Source: Prochloron sp. SP5CPC1 (GTDB lineage: Bacteria > Cyanobacteriota > Cyanobacteriia > Cyanobacteriales > Prochloraceae). Taken from it: a DNA stretch of 6,093 bases. Under the pieces are notes generated by a model. The model was not told the origin of the DNA. It did no database searches and saw only the letters and a program-made list of their open reading frames with translations. The position numbers and the translations under genes are program-made. Where the stretch lies: the NCBI GenBank assembly GCA_014323965.1, contig JACONB010000090.1, positions 7,059 through 13,151 on the forward strand. Reading direction: 5' to 3'. Positions 1-5,525 of this stretch are shown here, in pieces. Every line of letters starts with the position of its first letter. Position 1 is the stretch's first letter.

Positions 1-514
1 GTACCTGCAACCGCCGGGAATACATTTCTACGATGCGAGCCAGTTTGCTCAAACCAACTACCTTTTGATTGGGGATATAAGCCACGTGAGCTTTACCGAT
101 AAAGGGGAGCATGTGATGTTCGCAAAGGCTAAAGAAATCAATATCTCGCACTAAAACCATCTCATTATGGCCTTCGTCGAAGATGGCATTATTAACGATT
201 TCTTCCAGGGATTGATTGTAGCCTTGGGTGAGGAATTGCATCGCCTTAGCCGCCCGCTTAGGGGTTTTCAGCAGTCCTTCTCGCTCTGGATCTTCCCCAA
301 CTGACTCTAACATAACCTTAACAGCTTTCATCATTTTCTCTTTGACTGCTTCTGAAGGTGGCTTGATTTGGGGTTCTTTGCCTTTATGAGTATTCCGATC
401 TGGTCGTGGCCAAATAGGATTTGCTATTCTGCTAAGAACATCACTAGACTCAAGAGTTGGGGAAAGTTTAGAACCATTAGAGCTGTTGGAATCCTTGGAG
501 TCAGTTGTTGTCAT
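1..514 (-). CDS. folE: GTP cyclohydrolase I, N-terminal part (runs off the left edge)
   Basis: FolE converts GTP to 7,8-dihydroneopterin triphosphate, the first committed step of folate and pterin synthesis, as a cytosolic zinc-dependent homomultimer. Translating the minus strand from the ATG at 514-512 gives 171 codons with no stop. Residues 1-50 are a polar, low-complexity extension. The family core follows: DPEREGLLKTPKRAAKAM (about 75-92), the zinc and active-site segment CEHHMLPFIGKAHVAYIPN (131-149, with Cys131, His133 and His134), then GLSKLARIVEMYSRR (154-168). The second zinc cysteine expected from the E. coli enzyme lies beyond the edge. Complete relatives are about 220-240 residues, so roughly a quarter is missing. 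No strong Shine-Dalgarno is seen before the ATG. The gene lies 145 bases downstream of accA on the same strand and could share its transcript or use the extended -10 near 600. Confidence 0.96.
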   Translation of the reverse strand, partial: MTTTDSKDSNSSNGSKLSPTLESSDVLSRIANPIWPRPDRNTHKGKEPQIKPPSEAVKEKMMKAVKVMLESVGEDPEREGLLKTPKRAAKAMQFLTQGYNQSLEEIVNNAIFDEGHNEMVLVRDIDFFSLCEHHMLPFIGKAHVAYIPNQKVVGLSKLARIVEMYSRRLQV

Positions 515-599
515 AATTTATAATCAAAAGGGAAACTTTTACTTGGTAGGTTGGGAGGACTGACGGATTTGGCTAATGTTACAAAATGTTACTTTGTTC

Positions 600-608
600 A
601 TCATAGCA
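600..608 (-). promoter_or_regulatory. Possible extended -10 promoter element for folE
   Basis: On the minus strand the sequence reads TGCTATGAT, an extended -10 (TGN followed by TATGAT, 5 of 6 to TATAAT). It lies about 86 bases upstream of the folE ATG. No good -35 hexamer is seen at 16-18 bases, which is acceptable for extended -10 promoters but leaves this weak. A direct repeat AATGTTAC/AAATGTTAC between it and folE (about 577-593, plus strand) could be a regulator site, but I cannot assign it. Confidence 0.25.
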
Positions 609-630
609 TCCAAACCGTAAGTCTATACAC

Positions 631-646
631 AAGATTTGAGAATCTT
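631..646 (-). terminator. Weak stem-loop after accA
   Basis: The minus strand reads AAGATT-CTCA-AATCTT, a perfect 6-bp AT-rich stem with a 4-base loop, starting 13 bases past the accA stop codon. No T-run follows, so it is a poor intrinsic terminator. It may be an mRNA 3' end-stabilising hairpin, or chance. Read-through into folE is plausible. Confidence 0.2.
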
Positions 647-659
647 CTCCCATTCCTCC

Positions 660-1640
660 CTATTCCCCGACAGAGTGAAAAACGCCAATAGAGCGAAACT
701 TTTGGTAGCGCAAATCCCGACGCTGCTCTGGCGTCATCTGCTCCAGTTGCTCCAGATTGGACAAAAGGGCTTTTTTCAGAATTGCTGCGGCAGCGAGAGG
801 ATCGGCGTGGGCACTGTTGGGGGGTTCCGGGAGGATTTGGTCGATAATACCCAATTCTTGCAAATCTCTGGCAGTGATTTTCAGGGCGATGGATGCTTGT
901 TCTGCTTTTTTGGCATCTTTCCAGAGAATGGCAGCACAAGCTTCGGGACTGGCGACGGTGTAAACGGAGTGTTCAAACATAAACAATTTATCCCCGACAC
1001 CAATGCCTAGAGCGCCTCCCGAACCTCCTTCCCCAATAACAGTACAGATAATGGGAACTGAGAGGCTGAACATTTCCCGCAGATTGTAAGCGATCGCTTC
1101 TCCTTGTCCCAGTTTCTCAGCTTCTACCCCTGCCCAAGCCCCTGGGGTATCGATAAATGTTAAAATCGGCATGGAAAATTTGTTGGCATGTTCCATTAAA
1201 CGCATGGCTTTGCGATAGCCACTAGGAGCTGGCATACCGAAGTTCCGCACCACGTTATCCTTGGTATCTCGGCCTTTTTGGTGTCCCAACATGACCACGG
1301 GACGGCCACCTAAACGGGCTACGCCCCCAACCAGGGCTTTGTCGTCATTGCCACCGCGATCGCCATGGATCTCGAACCATTCATCGGTAATGGCCTGGAT
1401 ATAATCTAGAGTAGAAGGACGGCGAGGGTGACGAGCCAGTTGCAACCGTTGAGCTGGGGTTAAAGTACTGAAAATCTCTTTGCGCAGCTCTACTGCTCTC
1501 TCTTCTAACTGCCCGATCTGCTCGGAGACATCCACATTATTTTCTTGTGCCAGTTCTTTAATCTGCTCTATCTTGGATTCTAACTCGTAAAGGGGCTTCT
1601 CAAAATCCAGCATGAAGATTCGGCGCTCAGTTTTGGCCAT
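660..1640 (-). CDS. accA: Acetyl-CoA carboxylase carboxyltransferase, alpha subunit
   Basis: AccA pairs with AccD to form the carboxyltransferase half of acetyl-CoA carboxylase. It moves CO2 from carboxybiotin on AccB to acetyl-CoA, giving malonyl-CoA for fatty-acid synthesis in the cytosol. The 326-residue product matches the family's usual length (E. coli about 319). It has the N-terminal DFEKPLYELESKIEQI helix (12-27), TPAQRLQLARHPRRPSTLDY (61-80), LGHQKGRDTKDNV (118-130), FIDTPGAWAGVEAE (162-175), and the glycine-rich GEGGSGGALGIGVGD (203-217) expected to form the oxyanion hole. SPEACAAILWKDA (231-243) is also typical. MAKTER... at 1640 is the usual cyanobacterial start; Met10 is an internal alternative. 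A sigma-70-like promoter lies just upstream. The reading frame is undamaged, as expected for an essential gene. Confidence 0.97.
   Translation of the reverse strand: MAKTERRIFMLDFEKPLYELESKIEQIKELAQENNVDVSEQIGQLEERAVELRKEIFSTLTPAQRLQLARHPRRPSTLDYIQAITDEWFEIHGDRGGNDDKALVGGVARLGGRPVVMLGHQKGRDTKDNVVRNFGMPAPSGYRKAMRLMEHANKFSMPILTFIDTPGAWAGVEAEKLGQGEAIAYNLREMFSLSVPIICTVIGEGGSGGALGIGVGDKLFMFEHSVYTVASPEACAAILWKDAKKAEQASIALKITARDLQELGIIDQILPEPPNSAHADPLAAAAILKKALLSNLEQLEQMTPEQRRDLRYQKFRSIGVFHSVGE
1090..1097. repeat. HIP1 octamer GCGATCGC
   Basis: This is an exact copy of the cyanobacterial HIP1 palindrome, inside accA. Further copies are at 1356-1363 (accA) and 5424-5431 (Rpn remnant). Three in 6.1 kb is far above chance and supports a cyanobacterial origin. 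Confidence 0.9.
1356..1363. repeat. HIP1 octamer GCGATCGC
   Basis: This is the second exact HIP1 copy, also inside the accA coding region. Confidence 0.9.
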
Positions 1641-1666
1641 AGTTTGCTTTTACTATCAACTCTACG

Positions 1667-1695
1667 ATTATCTTCCATCGCCTCTTTGTTTGCAA
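1667..1695 (-). promoter_or_regulatory. Candidate accA promoter (-35/-10)
   Basis: On the minus strand, TTGCAA (1690-1695, 4 of 6 to TTGACA) is separated by exactly 17 bases from GATAAT (1667-1672, 5 of 6 to TATAAT). The -10 ends 26 bases before the accA ATG, giving a short leader of about 20 bases. The -35 lies in the loop and one arm of a small inverted repeat (1682-1699). Confidence 0.4.
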
Positions 1696-1699
1696 AGAG
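1682..1699. repeat. Perfect inverted repeat over the accA -35 region
   Basis: CTCTTTG (1682-1688) and CAAAGAG (1693-1699) form a perfect 7-bp inverted repeat with a TTTG spacer. It overlaps the candidate -35 of accA, so it could be an operator or a transcript hairpin from an upstream start. No T-run follows on either strand, so it is not a classic terminator. Confidence 0.35.
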
Positions 1700-1782
1700 A
1701 ATCTTAAAAGTAATTTAACATAACATAGTTAGTTTATGTACATTTAATAAATTGCTCAATCTCTCTCATATTCTTTTCTCTG

Positions 1783-1800
1783 CGCTGACGGCGTTCAGCG
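1783..1800 (-). terminator. GC-rich stem-loop just after the TPR/glycosyltransferase gene
   Basis: CGCTGA (1783-1788) and TCAGCG (1795-1800) form a perfect 6-bp GC-rich stem with a 6-base loop, one base past the TAA at 1804-1802. The bases after it on the minus strand are A/G rich rather than T rich. It may slow decay or help end the transcript, but it is not a canonical intrinsic terminator. Confidence 0.25.
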
Positions 1801-1801
1801 G

Positions 1802-3202
1802 TTAATTTTTATCCCCTATGAGCCTTAACGCTGGGAGCACTTGTGCAAAAACCCCATCCCAGTCTCCTGGACTACTTTGACGAAATAGTCTCATAGTAGG
1901 GTACCATGACCAGCGCCAGTCAGGAAAAGAAGGAAGTAGAGTCCAAACTAACTTTCCCATGGCTCCTGCCAAATGAGCTACAGCAGTGTCCACAGAAATA
2001 ACTAAATCTAACTGATTAATTAAAGCCGCAGTATCAGCAAAATCCTCTATTAGGGGACTCAGGTTTTGTATTCGTTCCTCATTCCGAAAACTGTCCAGTT
2101 CGGATGAATATTCTCCCACTTGTAAACTGAATAGGGTGACACCTTCCACAGCAAGTAGTCTGGTAAAATAGGATAGGGGGCAATCTCTCGTTGAGTTTCC
2201 CTCTCTCAAACCCAGTCTCTTCTCTCTTTCACGAGCACCACTAACCCACACCATACCCACTTTTATCTTAGTTGTTTCTGGAATATAAGGAATCGTTGGT
2301 AGGCTGTCTGGAAACTGAAGTTGGAGATTAGGAAAGTGGATATAGGGAATTTCTCTTGGAATAGTATCTAGGGTGGTCGAAAGGCAGTAAGGTAACCTCA
2401 GAAGGGGAGCATGAACTTGGAATTTTGGTAAAGCATCTTCTTTTACCAATCGGTGGATTCCTTGGACGACGGAAAATAGGCGTAAGAGAGGTTGAGGGCA
2501 AGCAAAAATAACTTCTGCTCCTGCTTCCTGGACAAGAGGAGCGTAGCGAATAAACTGGATTGTATCTCCATAGCCTTCGTCTGCATGTAGCAAAATGGTC
2601 TTTCCATTTACTTCAGAACCATCCCATATTGGTTCGGGAAAACAGTCAGGAGCTTTGAAAAATTCCCTTCTGTGTTGCCAGGGATACTTTTCATATTCAG
2701 CAAAGCCTCCTTTGAGATCGCCACTCATCAAGAGAGAAATAGCCCGATTCCAGCCAGCTCCTATGTTCTCTGGCTCTATCTCTAAAACTCGCTCAAACCA
2801 GGAAATGGCATCAGTGGTATATCCAAACTCTGCGCAAGCAACCCCAAGGTTGAAGCAGATGGCAGAAGAATGGGGTTCTAGAGACTGTGCTTTTCGATAA
2901 AATTCCAGGCATTCTTTAGCGCTGTTTTGAATATAAGAAATCCTGCCCATACTAACGTAGTAGCTGGAATTGTTTGGCTCTAGTTGGGCAAGCCTTTTGT
3001 AGAAATTCAGAGCTTGCTTCAGCTTCTCTAATCTCCAAGAAAAGGCAGCAAGGACTTGCAAAACATCAATCCGATTTGGTTCGGTAGCTAGCAGCTCACG
3101 ACAAACTCTTTCCACCTCGTGGTAATTTCCCCCACGATACTGCTCCAAAGCATAAGCTATACTTTCCTTTGTTTCTGATGCACTAGTTTTGTCGTTGCTC
3201 AT
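1802..3202 (-). CDS. TPR-repeat protein with C-terminal GT-B glycosyltransferase-like domain
   Basis: The ATG at 3202 gives 466 residues. The preceding in-frame TTG at 3205 would add one residue but is a less likely start; a GGTAG-type Shine-Dalgarno lies about 11 bases before the ATG. From the ATG, residues about 10-150 form roughly four tetratricopeptide repeats (e.g. ALNFYKRLAQLEPNN, ECLEFYRKAQSLEPHS, DAISWFERVLEIEPEN). After a linker, residues about 200-460 resemble the heptosyltransferase (GT9)/O-GlcNAc-transferase-like GT-B fold: ILLHADEGYGDTIQFIRYAPLV near the start, VGMVWVSG at about 315, and SVDTAVAHLAGAMGK followed by WTLLPSFPDWRW (about 403-430), where nucleotide-sugar-binding residues are expected. 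Proteins of this layout are common in cyanobacteria and are usually annotated only as TPR proteins. A role in glycosylating a protein or surface glycan is inference; donor and acceptor are unknown. No signal peptide or membrane segment is seen. Confidence 0.9.
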   Translation of the reverse strand: MSNDKTSASETKESIAYALEQYRGGNYHEVERVCRELLATEPNRIDVLQVLAAFSWRLEKLKQALNFYKRLAQLEPNNSSYYVSMGRISYIQNSAKECLEFYRKAQSLEPHSSAICFNLGVACAEFGYTTDAISWFERVLEIEPENIGAGWNRAISLLMSGDLKGGFAEYEKYPWQHRREFFKAPDCFPEPIWDGSEVNGKTILLHADEGYGDTIQFIRYAPLVQEAGAEVIFACPQPLLRLFSVVQGIHRLVKEDALPKFQVHAPLLRLPYCLSTTLDTIPREIPYIHFPNLQLQFPDSLPTIPYIPETTKIKVGMVWVSGAREREKRLGLREGNSTRDCPLSYFTRLLAVEGVTLFSLQVGEYSSELDSFRNEERIQNLSPLIEDFADTAALINQLDLVISVDTAVAHLAGAMGKLVWTLLPSFPDWRWSWYPTMRLFRQSSPGDWDGVFAQVLPALRLIGDKN

Positions 3203-3319
3203 CAAATAGCTCTACCTAGATTCTAAACTAGAAGTTCTCTAAAGTCTTATTGAATGGATTAAACTGATAGCGATTATTTAAGTCTGTCTCACCGAAAATA
3301 TTGAAGAGATAGGTGGGTT

Positions 3320-3389
3320 TTGGGGATGGAACCCCTTGGGCTGGGATGGAGCGAATGTTGTGGATAGCATCCGGTTGTTTCATCCCCAA
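3320..3389. repeat. Nested inverted repeats upstream of the TPR gene
   Basis: TTGGGGATG (3320-3328) is the exact reverse complement of CATCCCCAA (3381-3389), enclosing 52 bases. Inside are GGAT-AGC-ATCC (3362-3372) and, from 3322, GGGG-ATGGAA-CCCC. GGGATGG also recurs at 3343-3349. On the minus strand this could fold as a multi-stem RNA ahead of the TPR gene, or it may be an interspersed repeat. No known riboswitch is recognised. Confidence 0.35.
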
Positions 3390-3461
3390 GACAGGCTACA
3401 ATACTCCAGTTACCATGGTTGTGAACCAGGAAGTTAGCATAATAATGAAAGGATAACCTGG

Positions 3462-3475
3462 CTCTTTATAAAGAG
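3462..3475. repeat. Perfect 14-bp palindrome
   Basis: CTCTTTATAAAGAG is its own reverse complement. It lies 45 bases past the premature stop of the truncated hlyD. With no loop it is more like a DNA-binding site or recombination remnant than a terminator, and no T-run follows on the minus strand. Confidence 0.4.
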
Positions 3476-3519
3476 AATGGGCGGAAGAAAGAGTTTCTGG
3501 ATCTGGCTCTGGGCAAGCT

Positions 3520-4068
3520 TCAAATATCCAATTCACTCACTTCCGCAATAGTAATTACTTGAAGATTACTGTAGTCTCTCTCAGCACGGCGAAGCTCTGC
3601 TCTAGCAGAAGCTAGATTGCGTTGTAGCCGACTAGTTTCTGAGACAATCCTACTCTCAAGGGCTTCCAACTGCCTATCAATTTGCTCTAGTTGGTTCATA
3701 CCCTGCTGAATATCACCTTGTAACTGCTGTTTTTGGCTTTGGAGCTGAGAGTCATCAATGTGGATAATAACATCCTCAGCTTGTACCAGTTGATTTTCTT
3801 CCACTTCAATATTTTGAATGACTCCATCTCTAGCCACCTGAACTAACCGGAGTTCCCCTGAGGGGCGAATAATGGCTAGAGCTTTGATAGTGACATTGTA
3901 TCTAAAAACCCCAGACAAGGTAAACAGGGAAAAAAAGGTAGCCAGTAAGCTGAGACCTCCTAATGTTGTCCAACGACTAATAGGAGGCAGAAAATCTTCC
4001 GGTCTAGCCGTAGGAAGAGAAGTTGGAACGATTGCCATTTCTTGAGATTCTGACTTTTCTGAGTTCAT
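3520..4068 (-). pseudogene. HlyD-family membrane fusion protein, truncated by an apparent frameshift
   Basis: HlyD-type proteins link an inner-membrane ABC or other exporter to the outer membrane. The 182-residue product has a proline-rich cytoplasmic N-terminus, one membrane segment (about 33-55, LGGLSLLATFFSLFTLSGVF), the first half of a lipoyl-like domain (about 62-107, with VARDGVIQNIEVEENQLVQAEDVIIHID) and the descending coiled coil (about 108-178, QLQSQKQQLQGDIQ onward). Complete relatives run to roughly 400-500 residues, so the returning helix, second lipoyl half and beta-barrel are absent. It ends ...ITIAEVSELDI. In the shifted frame directly after, the minus strand reads LKLAQSQIQK, the usual coiled-coil continuation, so one missing base near 3523-3526 explains the stop. 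Similarity fades about ten codons later, so a deletion or replacement also occurred. No exporter gene is adjacent. Probably non-functional. Confidence 0.75.
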
Positions 4069-4081
4069 AGGATTTCACGGC

Positions 4082-4112
4082 GTAGGTTGGGTTGAGGGAA
4101 CGAAACCCAACA
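4082..4112. repeat. Interspersed palindromic repeat (GTTGGGTT...AACCCAAC)
   Basis: GTTGGGTT (4086-4093) and AACCCAAC (4104-4111) are perfect 8-base arms around a 10-base loop, preceded by GTAG. This matches a short repeat I know to be scattered in intergenic regions of many cyanobacteria (GTAGGTTGGGTT...). It lies 14 bases upstream of the truncated hlyD start. On either strand it could form a hairpin in RNA. Confidence 0.6.
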
Positions 4113-4161
4113 TTGGCGGATTTTGGCGACTTTCTACTTGTCTAATCTATCACAATATAGA

Positions 4162-4182
4162 GATGGGCAATGCCCATCCTAC
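4162..4182. repeat. Interspersed repeat (GATGGGCAATGCCCATCCTAC) overlapping a stop codon
   Basis: GATGGGCA (4162-4169) and TGCCCATC (4171-4178) are perfect 8-base arms with a single central A, followed by CTAC. The motif is a familiar intergenic repeat in cyanobacteria. Its CTA (4179-4181) supplies the TAG stop of the DUF6208-like gene, so the repeat's arrival may have set that gene's 3' end. It could also act as a transcript 3' hairpin. Confidence 0.6.
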
Positions 4183-5087
4183 CGGGTTTTAATCACCACA
4201 GTATTTAATTTTGTTTCCAGATTCAGTTCTCCCAATCCTGGTTCTTTAACCGTTCCATGGGGGCGGATGCGAATTAAATAAAAGCCTTTAGTATCAATTG
4301 CTTGTATTGGCTGTTTTTCTTCTGTTATCTGACACCAACTGACGGGTAAACTGGCTCTGTTATAGAGAGTTAAATATATATTATAGCTCTTACTAATTAA
4401 GGAATTTACTTCCAGTTGCAAAGATTGACCTGGTTGTAAATAACCATAAAAGAACTGAGTATCTGGTGCGCCTACGGGTAGATATTCTCTTTGTACAAAT
4501 GACTCGGGAAACCATTTCCGGTAGCGTAAGAGAGTAAATATATAGTAATGGAGTGCTGTATAAAACCAATTATTCTTTTCACTCAAATTTTGATAGAATT
4601 TATTTATATCCCTAGGAACTGTTTTAGACTCAACTATTTCTACGCCGTCTACTTTAACATTGGGTAATATTATTGTTTCATACCAATGATAGTATCTTAA
4701 TCCCAGGGTATATTTTCCAGGAGGTAGATCTAAAGATTGTTTTTCATTAGCAGACTCTAGAGTAGCGATAGTTTTGTAGCTGGGAAAACTATAAACTACA
4801 GCTATCCAAGATTGAGCAGAATTATTGGCAATTTCTGTATTGATAGACAGTTGAGATTTAACCAAAAATGGTCCGAGAGTGGATATAATAGCATGGGTAT
4901 TCCACCTTGGCCCTTTAGTCATCAAAACTGGTAGACTGAGAGGAGTGTTTAAGGTTTCCTCTGATAAGATGCGCCACTGGGAAGCTTTTTCTTTATTAAG
5001 GGCTAAGTAAATAGTGAAGAGATTGCCAATAATAAATTTGCTGGCTTTGTAGAAGAGAAAAGATAAACAAGCGAGGATAATTTCCAC
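4179..5087 (-). CDS. DUF6208-like cyanobacterial protein of unknown function
   Basis: The 302-residue product starts at GTG (5087-5085). The only other in-frame codons before the upstream TAG are non-standard starts, and the first internal Met (56) would remove conserved sequence. Residues 3-29 are a hydrophobic segment (ACLSFLFYKASKFIIGNLF), likely a membrane anchor. The rest has conserved-looking blocks: SQWRILSEETLNTPLSLPVLM (36-56), GPRWNTHAI (59-67), SWIAVVYSFPSY (93-104), LPPGKYTLGLRYYHW (121-135), and YLPVGAPDTQFFYG (202-215). The PGKYTLGLRYY-type block suggests beta-sandwich folds. I assign DUF6208 from memory of this pattern, not from a search. Its role is unknown. It begins 16 bases after the decayed Rpn frame on the same strand, with no clear Shine-Dalgarno. 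Length and integrity look normal, but the last few residues may be set by a repeat. Confidence 0.75.
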   Translation of the reverse strand: MEIILACLSFLFYKASKFIIGNLFTIYLALNKEKASQWRILSEETLNTPLSLPVLMTKGPRWNTHAIISTLGPFLVKSQLSINTEIANNSAQSWIAVVYSFPSYKTIATLESANEKQSLDLPPGKYTLGLRYYHWYETIILPNVKVDGVEIVESKTVPRDINKFYQNLSEKNNWFYTALHYYIFTLLRYRKWFPESFVQREYLPVGAPDTQFFYGYLQPGQSLQLEVNSLISKSYNIYLTLYNRASLPVSWCQITEEKQPIQAIDTKGFYLIRIRPHGTVKEPGLGELNLETKLNTVVIKTR

Positions 5088-5218
5088 AATTAATTCGTTT
5101 ATTTTACAATTCTATAATATCACAAAGAGCATTGTCGCACCACCAAAGAATTTTCAAATATGAAAAATAATGGCAATAGTACCAAACGTTGGCGGTGCAG
5201 TAGTGCATAATCACTGGA

Positions 5219-5268
5219 CGCCTTGGGCGGGACGCCAAAGGCGGTTGCTTACGCTTTGCTTCGCAAAG
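5219..5268. repeat. Double palindromic repeat inserted at the end of the Rpn frame
   Basis: Two adjacent hairpins: CGCCTTGGGCG (5219-5229) with CGCCAAAGGCG (5233-5243), pairing 10 of 11 around GGA, and CTTTGC (5254-5259) with GCAAAG (5263-5268) around TTC. GC content is well above the surroundings. It begins exactly where DUF4351 similarity ends, so it rewrote the C-terminus. Sequences of this type are common interspersed repeats in filamentous cyanobacteria. Confidence 0.6.
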
Positions 5269-5423
5269 GTGAGACTGGAACCAGGAGGATAAATCAGCTT
5301 CCTCCCTAAAATCTAACAAAGCTTCCCTCAAGTCTTCCAGTTTTGACAAAGGTAGGGCGTCGATTTGGGAGATTAATTCTGATGATACCATCCCAAGACG
5401 ACGATTGAGCAGCCGGAGCAGGA

Positions 5424-5431
5424 GCGATCGC
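5424..5431. repeat. HIP1 octamer GCGATCGC
   Basis: This is the third exact HIP1 copy, in the Rpn remnant at the start of DUF4351, within the larger palindrome GGAGCGATCGCTCTCC (one mismatch at the flanks). Confidence 0.9.
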
Positions 5432-5436
5432 TCTCC

Positions 5437-5525
5437 CTGCTGAATTCCCTGCTCCATTCCCCGCTTCATTCCCCGTTCAATTCCCTGCTCCATTCCCTGT
5501 TGGATTCCTTGTTGGAAACCTTCTG
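5437..5525 (-). repeat. 12-base degenerate tandem repeat coding the QG-rich linker
   Basis: On the minus strand GGAATGGAGCAG, GGAATTGAACGG, GGAATGAAGCGG, GGAATGGAGCAG and GGAATTCAGCAG follow one another in frame, encoding G-(M/I)-x-(Q/R) units. This is the expansion-prone linker normally found between the nuclease part and DUF4351 in Rpn proteins. Confidence 0.7.

Larger units (their letters stand above)
3203..3519. other. 317-base stretch without a secure gene
   Basis: This gap between the truncated HlyD gene and the TPR gene holds no gene I can name. It contains a largely open minus-strand frame interrupted by one TAG (3228-3536, listed separately), a cluster of nested inverted repeats (3320-3389) and a perfect 14-bp palindrome (3462-3475). 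No transposase, RNA gene or clear promoter is recognised. The HlyD coiled-coil reading resumes briefly at its upper end in a shifted frame, so part of it may be eroded hlyD. Confidence 0.6.
3228..3536 (-). pseudogene. Possible broken ~102-residue gene with one internal TAG (unrecognised)
   Basis: One minus-strand frame stays open for 103 codons apart from a single TAG (3398-3396). It starts at a GTG (3536) with a GGAAGTGA-like ribosome site just upstream, overlapping the end of the truncated hlyD by 17 bases. The first part begins MNWIFEACPEPDPETL and ends in a hydrophobic run (FIIMLTSWFTTMVTGVL). The second part, after the TAG, has an ATG at 3383 and begins MKQPDAIHNIRSIPAQG, ends NPFNKTLENF, and stops 25 bases before the TPR gene's ATG. 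TAG could derive from CAG by one transition. I recognise no family. It may instead be two small genes of 46 and 51 residues, or chance openness; a second frame is also open for about 45 codons here, which weakens the case. Confidence 0.22.

Noticed and set aside
601..1010. Open frames on both strands overlapping accA (601-939 minus, 636-1010 plus, 757-963 plus)
   Set aside because: They lie in other frames of a clearly conserved accA gene and show no family features.
1682..1699. Inverted repeat as an intrinsic terminator
   Set aside because: There is no T-run on either side on either strand, and it overlaps a better-supported promoter for accA.
2595..2900. 101-codon plus-strand open frame inside the TPR gene
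   Set aside because: It is antisense to well-conserved TPR/glycosyltransferase codons, with no recognisable domain.
5104..5160. sigma-70-type promoter for the DUF6208-like gene
   Set aside because: TATTAT/TAAAAT-like -10 sequences are present, but no -35 sits at an acceptable distance, so none can be chosen in this AT-rich stretch.
5104..5493. Treating the 129-codon frame as an intact small gene
   Set aside because: The Rpn frame continues upstream of its ATG through a single TAA to the intron edge, so it is the tail of a broken gene rather than an independent one.
5437..5525. Tandem 12-base repeats as a CRISPR-like array
   Set aside because: There are no spacers; the repeats are contiguous, degenerate and in frame, encoding the QG linker of Rpn proteins.
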